A stretch of DNA of 18,181 nucleotides from an uncultured Peptoniphilus sp. (GTDB lineage Bacteria > Bacillota > Clostridia > Tissierellales > Peptoniphilaceae): positions 1 through 18,181 of the forward strand of contig CABQNX010000025.1 in the NCBI GenBank assembly GCA_902465645.1, read 5' to 3'. Position 1 is the stretch's first letter, and the number at the start of each line of letters is the position of its first letter. The position numbers were made by a program, and so were the translations under genes. The notes under the pieces were generated by a model, which was given only the letters and a program-made list of their open reading frames with translations, searched no databases and was not told the origin of the DNA. This document shows, piece after piece, positions 15,896-18,181 of the stretch.

Positions 15896-16153
15896 AAATT
15901 TTAAACCATTTGAAGAGAAGAGTAATCCATCTTGGAATTTTACAGAGAAGCCCGTTTAGCTGAGAGGGTCAAAGGAAGATGTGGATGAACATGGCCTCTG
16001 ATGGGATTAGTCGATATTAGACTTTTCCGGGAGCTCCCGTTATAGAGATAGAGTATGTTGGTACTTGAGAGTGGCATTCCTTATGCAAAATAGGTGGTAA
16101 CGCGGAAATAATTCGTCCTTATTGTTTTTTATAAACAGTAAGGACTTTTTTTT
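15896..16153 (+). ncRNA. T-box riboswitch, methionine specifier (ATG)
   Basis: A complete T-box leader. Stem I base: CCAT...AGAG (15907-15918) with CTCT-G-ATGG. The specifier loop has AGTA on the 5' side and GAAC-ATG-G on the 3' side, with specifier ATG (Met) at 15991-15993. Above it ATCC/GGAT and ATCTT/AAGAT pair. The distal region shows AGAGAAGCCC and GCTGAGAGGG. The T-box core AGGTGGTAACGCGG is at 16092-16105; its TGGT complements an ACCA acceptor end, as in tRNA-Met with discriminator A. CGTCC follows at 16114-16118, then the competing terminator. Uncharged tRNA-Met should favour antitermination and expression of the MetE-like gene. The specifier call rests on my hand fold. Confidence 0.92.
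16115..16153 (+). terminator. T-box-controlled terminator
   Basis: A 13-bp stem (GTCCTTATTGTTT 16115-16127 with AAACAGTAAGGAC 16133-16145, one G-T pair) followed by T8. Its 5' arm overlaps the CGTCC part of the antiterminator, so the two structures exclude each other. Confidence 0.9.
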
Positions 16154-16193
16154 ATACATTCTCAAGATAGATTTTAGAAAAAGGAGAAAGAAA

Positions 16194-17306
16194 ATGACAA
16201 AAATTTTAGCACCAAGTAAGTTCGACGTAGTAGGATCTTTTTTGAGACCAAGAGATTTAAAAATCGCAAGAGAAAAGTTTTCCAAGGGAGAAATTTCGGG
16301 AGAAGAACTTAAAAAAGTTGAAGATAGAGAAATAGAAAAGCTTGTGAAAAAACAAAAGGAAGCAGGATTAAAAATTATATCTGATGGAGAGTTTAGAAGA
16401 TCCTGGTGGCACTACGATTTCTTCTGGGGACTTGAAGGAATAGAAAAGTACACTTTGGCTGAAGATGAACTAATTCATTTCCATGGAGAAACCCTAAGAC
16501 CTGACGGAGTAAAAATTGTCGGAAAAATTGGAGGTAAAAACCATCCCTTCCTTGACCACTACAAGTTTGTGAAAGAATTTGAAGATGAAAACACAGTGGC
16601 AAAACAAACAATCCCATCACCTGCCCAACTCCTAAGAACTGTCTACAAACAAATTGGAGAAGGAAAAATTTATGAAGATGAAAATGAATTTGTGGAAGAT
16701 GTAGCCAAGGCTTATGGAGAATTTTTCCAAGAAATTTATGAATTAGGTTGCAGAAACTTGCAAATAGACGATTGCACTTGGGGTGCCTTAGTTGATGAAG
16801 ATTCTACAAAGCTGTACGAAAAAGACGGAAAAAATGTTGAAGACCTTAAAAAGATTTACTTAGAAATAAACAACAAGGCTATAGACTACGCACCAGAAAG
16901 ATTAAATATAACAACTCACATCTGTAAGGGCAACTACAAGTCATCCTTCCACTTCAAGGGAGCCTACGATGCAGTTGCAGATTATGTCCTAGCAAGAGAA
17001 AATGTGAAGGCCTTTTATCTTGAATACGACGACGAAAGATCTGGCGACTTCAAGGCCCTTGCCAAGATTCCTGAAGGCAAGAAAGTTGTCCTTGGGATAG
17101 TTACATCAAAAAGACCAGAACTTGAAGATAAAGAAGAACTAATAAAGAGAATCAAAGAGGCTGCAAACTACATTCCCCTAGAAAATATTTGCATCTCACC
17201 TCAATGCGGTTTCTCATCAACAGAAGAAGGCAACGCAGTGACAGAAGAAGACCAATGGAAGAAGATAGCCCTACTAAGAGAAGTAGCAGAAGAAGTTTTA
17301 ATTTAA
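16194..17306 (+). CDS. MetE C-terminal-like methionine synthase (YxjG/YxjH type)
   Basis: A 370-residue zinc methyltransferase matching only the catalytic half of MetE, as in the YxjG/YxjH and core-MetE groups, about half the length of full MetE. Zinc ligands are His242 and Cys244 (TTHICKGNYK), Glu277 (FYLEYDDERSGDF) and Cys338 (ISPQCGFSS), in MetE spacing. The N-terminal VGSFLRPRDL and SDGEFRR motifs are also typical. Expected reaction: methyl transfer to homocysteine (or a related thiol) to make methionine; the methyl donor is unknown since the folate-binding N-domain is absent. ATG 16194 has AAGGAG 7 nt upstream; the frame continues back to 16122 but through the terminator. The Met T-box leader directly supports a methionine role. 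Confidence 0.93.
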   Translation: MTKILAPSKFDVVGSFLRPRDLKIAREKFSKGEISGEELKKVEDREIEKLVKKQKEAGLKIISDGEFRRSWWHYDFFWGLEGIEKYTLAEDELIHFHGETLRPDGVKIVGKIGGKNHPFLDHYKFVKEFEDENTVAKQTIPSPAQLLRTVYKQIGEGKIYEDENEFVEDVAKAYGEFFQEIYELGCRNLQIDDCTWGALVDEDSTKLYEKDGKNVEDLKKIYLEINNKAIDYAPERLNITTHICKGNYKSSFHFKGAYDAVADYVLARENVKAFYLEYDDERSGDFKALAKIPEGKKVVLGIVTSKRPELEDKEELIKRIKEAANYIPLENICISPQCGFSSTEEGNAVTEEDQWKKIALLREVAEEVLI

Positions 17307-17317
17307 AATTTTGCAAA

Positions 17318-17587
17318 CTATGTAAATTTTATAAACTACAAAAGACTAGGAAGTCATAAAGAAATATTAACTGACCAAAAAATACAAAGTATCATAAAAT
17401 TATGACCTGATAAAAAACTATAAGCTTGCAAATAAGTATAGGTTAATAAAAAAGCAGGAAGTCATAAAAAAATATAAGATCATAAAGAAATGTAGACTGG
17501 TAAATAGATATAAAGTTGTAAAAAAGTATAGACTCATAAAAAATTACAGACTTATAAAAAACAACAAAGTAACAAAAATTTTAAGTT
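17318..17587. repeat. Degenerate 18-bp tandem repeat array
   Basis: Fifteen units in unbroken 18-base phase starting at 17318, 17336, 17354 and so on to 17570. The twelve from 17354 to 17569 fit best. Consensus is approximately TNATAAAAAANTATAGAC. Among those twelve, T1, A7 and A9 are invariant; A5, A6, A10 and A13 occur in 11; T4 occurs in 9. Representative units: TCATAAAGAAATGTAGAC (17480) and TTGTAAAAAAGTATAGAC (17516). The first two units and the last are weak. The array begins 11 bases after the metE-like stop. Both strands carry stops in every frame, so it does not encode a protein now. Confidence 0.85.
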
Positions 17588-17616
17588 TATAATTAGAAAA
17601 GATTTTATTATTTAAA

Positions 17617-17652
17617 TTAAAATTAAGGGTTATGACCACCCTAGTATTTTAA
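17617..17652 (+). terminator. Imperfect hairpin after the repeat array; weak terminator candidate
   Basis: TTAAAAT (17617-17623) pairs with ATTTTAA (17646-17652) and AGGGT (17626-17630) with ACCCT (17638-17642), loop TATGACC. No long T-run follows, so termination is uncertain. Confidence 0.35.
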
Positions 17653-17713
17653 TTAAGTTTATAAAAATATTTTCCTAAAAGAAAATTCCTTTTAAATTTA
17701 TTAAAAATATTAT

Positions 17714-17744
17714 AAAAAGATCTCCAGTTTTTGGAGATTTTTTT
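17714..17744 (+). terminator. Strong terminator-like hairpin, possibly bidirectional
   Basis: ATCTCC (17720-17725) pairs with GGAGAT (17733-17738); flanking A5-G and T6 extend the stem to about 12 bp, and T7 follows GGAGA. It is the first convincing terminator downstream of the metE-like gene, so that transcript probably includes the repeat array. Confidence 0.75.
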
Positions 17745-17831
17745 ATTGGGTAAAACAAGATTTTTAATAAGAAAACAAAGAAAAAATACATTTTTAAATT
17801 CTCTATAAAATTGTATTTTTAGGGAAGAGTC

Positions 17832-17860
17832 TTGAGATAAAATTTTTACAAATCTAAAAT
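17832..17860 (+). promoter_or_regulatory. Promoter candidate upstream of the permease (distal)
   Basis: TTGAGA (17832-17837), 17-bp spacer, TAAAAT (17855-17860). It would give a leader of about 190 nt before the permease ATG. Confidence 0.5.
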
Positions 17861-17988
17861 CCTATTTCACTTAAAAGGAACGCAGACTTGTATTTGTAAA
17901 GGGTCAAGATTTTAACTATAAATCAATTTAAAGTAGAATAGGTCAAAGATGGGAAGGGAAAAATGTTTTTCTTATTTCTTAAATTCAC

Positions 17989-18017
17989 TAGACGACCTAT
18001 TTTTAAAAGGTTATAAT
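17989..18017 (+). promoter_or_regulatory. Promoter candidate upstream of the permease (proximal)
   Basis: TAGACG (17989-17994), 17-bp spacer, consensus TATAAT (18012-18017); start near 18024, leaving about 35 nt to the ATG. One arm of the ATAGGTC/GACCTAT inverted repeat abuts the -35. Confidence 0.55.
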
Positions 18018-18058
18018 TAATTTAATCATGCAATTATTTTTATGAGAGGAGACTTTAT

Positions 18059-18181
18059 ATGCAAGATTCACAAAAGAAAATTAAGTGGAATGCCCTGGCT
18101 TTCATGGCCTTCTCCACTTTATGGGGTTTTGGAAATGTTGTTAACGGTTTCGTATTCTTTAACGGAATCCAAGTAATATTT
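18059..18181 (+). CDS. APC-family amino acid permease, N-terminus only (3' truncated)
   Basis: ATG 18059-18061 with AGAGGAG about 8 nt upstream opens a frame that runs off the window after 41 codons. A short basic N-terminus (MQDSQKKIKWN) leads into TM1, with LAFMAFSTLWGFGNVVNGF and then FNGIQVIF. The glycine-rich, broken first helix WGFGNV-x-NG is as I remember it from YjeM-like amino acid permeases of the APC superfamily in Firmicutes. The substrate cannot be told from this fragment. Its position after a methionine-controlled gene may be only coincidence, since terminators and separate promoters lie between. Confidence 0.65.
   Translation, partial: MQDSQKKIKWNALAFMAFSTLWGFGNVVNGFVFFNGIQVIF

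Larger units (their letters stand above)
17307..18058. other. Long gene-free region before the permease gene
   Basis: 752 bases without a convincing gene on either strand; very AT-rich with many stops. From left to right: a phased 18-bp degenerate repeat array (17318-17587), an imperfect hairpin (17617-17652), a strong terminator-like hairpin (17714-17744), a promoter candidate (17832-17860), an inverted repeat ATAGGTC/GACCTAT (17938-18000) and a second promoter candidate (17989-18017). No tRNA, T-box core or recognised riboswitch was found in it. Confidence 0.7.

Noticed and set aside
16122..16193. Extended N-terminus of the MetE-like protein
   Set aside because: It would be translated through the T-box terminator stem. 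The ATG at 16194 has AAGGAG at correct spacing and begins the family's normal N-terminus.
17318..17587. CRISPR array
   Set aside because: The 18-base units abut without unique spacers, are degenerate along their length, and no cas gene is present.
17354..17609. Hexapeptide-repeat coding sequence, either strand
   Set aside because: Every frame has stops: on the + strand TAA/TAG recurs at codon 5 of the unit, and the best minus frame is broken at least four times. Decay from a coding ancestor is possible but unproven.
17963..18016. 17-aa leader ORF before the permease (starting MFFLFLKFTRRP)
   Set aside because: An AAGGG site is present but close (4-5 nt). The ORF runs into the proximal promoter's -10, has no run of regulatory codons, and is short enough to arise by chance.

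Overview
The window is AT-rich and uses strong Shine-Dalgarno sites, TTG/GTG as well as ATG starts, extended -10 promoters and a T-box leader. Together with the complete WalRK-YycHIJ cluster and a C-terminal SLH surface protein carrying Rib-like domains and a PDYP-rich linker, this points to a low-GC Firmicute. The protein style suggests an anaerobic coccus of the Anaerococcus/Peptoniphilus/Finegoldia group (Tissierellia). The genus is inferred from recall, not proven. In Bacillus, walRK lies near oriC next to replicative helicase genes. The dnaD-like/helicase-loader pair beside the wal operon here is consistent with an origin-proximal location.

Layout. (1) 1-1793 (+): the 3' part of a large SLH-anchored surface protein, followed by a terminator. 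(2) 2037-9472 (-): a DUF4825-type lipoprotein gene with its own promoter, then, reading leftward from 9472, lrp/asnC - walR - walK - yycH - yycI. A second internal promoter drives yycJ (walJ) - surE and a possible 23-aa hydrophobic peptide, ended by a terminator. (3) 9473-9684: a divergent regulatory region. (4) 9685-13701 (+): GNAT acetyltransferase - dnaD-like - helicase loader - PLP aminotransferase - small 3-TM protein, tightly packed or overlapping. (5) 13821-15853 (+): a CPA1-type K+(Na+)/H+ antiporter with RCK_C domains plus a small coiled-coil protein. A promoter is followed at once by a terminator-like hairpin in the leader. (6) 15861-17306 (+): a strong promoter, a Met-specifier T-box riboswitch and a core MetE-like methionine synthase. 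(7) 17307-18058: a 750-base gene-free stretch. It contains a degenerate 18-bp tandem repeat array in strict phase (about 14-15 units), hairpins/terminators and promoter candidates. (8) 18059-end (+): the N-terminus of an APC-type amino acid permease.

How it fits together: the minus-strand cluster is the essential cell-wall two-component system with its membrane regulators, here headed by an Lrp-type regulator. The plus-strand block pairs helicase-loading functions with a co-transcribed acetyltransferase and aminotransferase. The right end is amino-acid related, with methionine synthesis under tRNA-Met sensing and then a permease. The least explained element is the 18-bp repeat array. No CRISPR array, IS element, rRNA or tRNA gene was seen.
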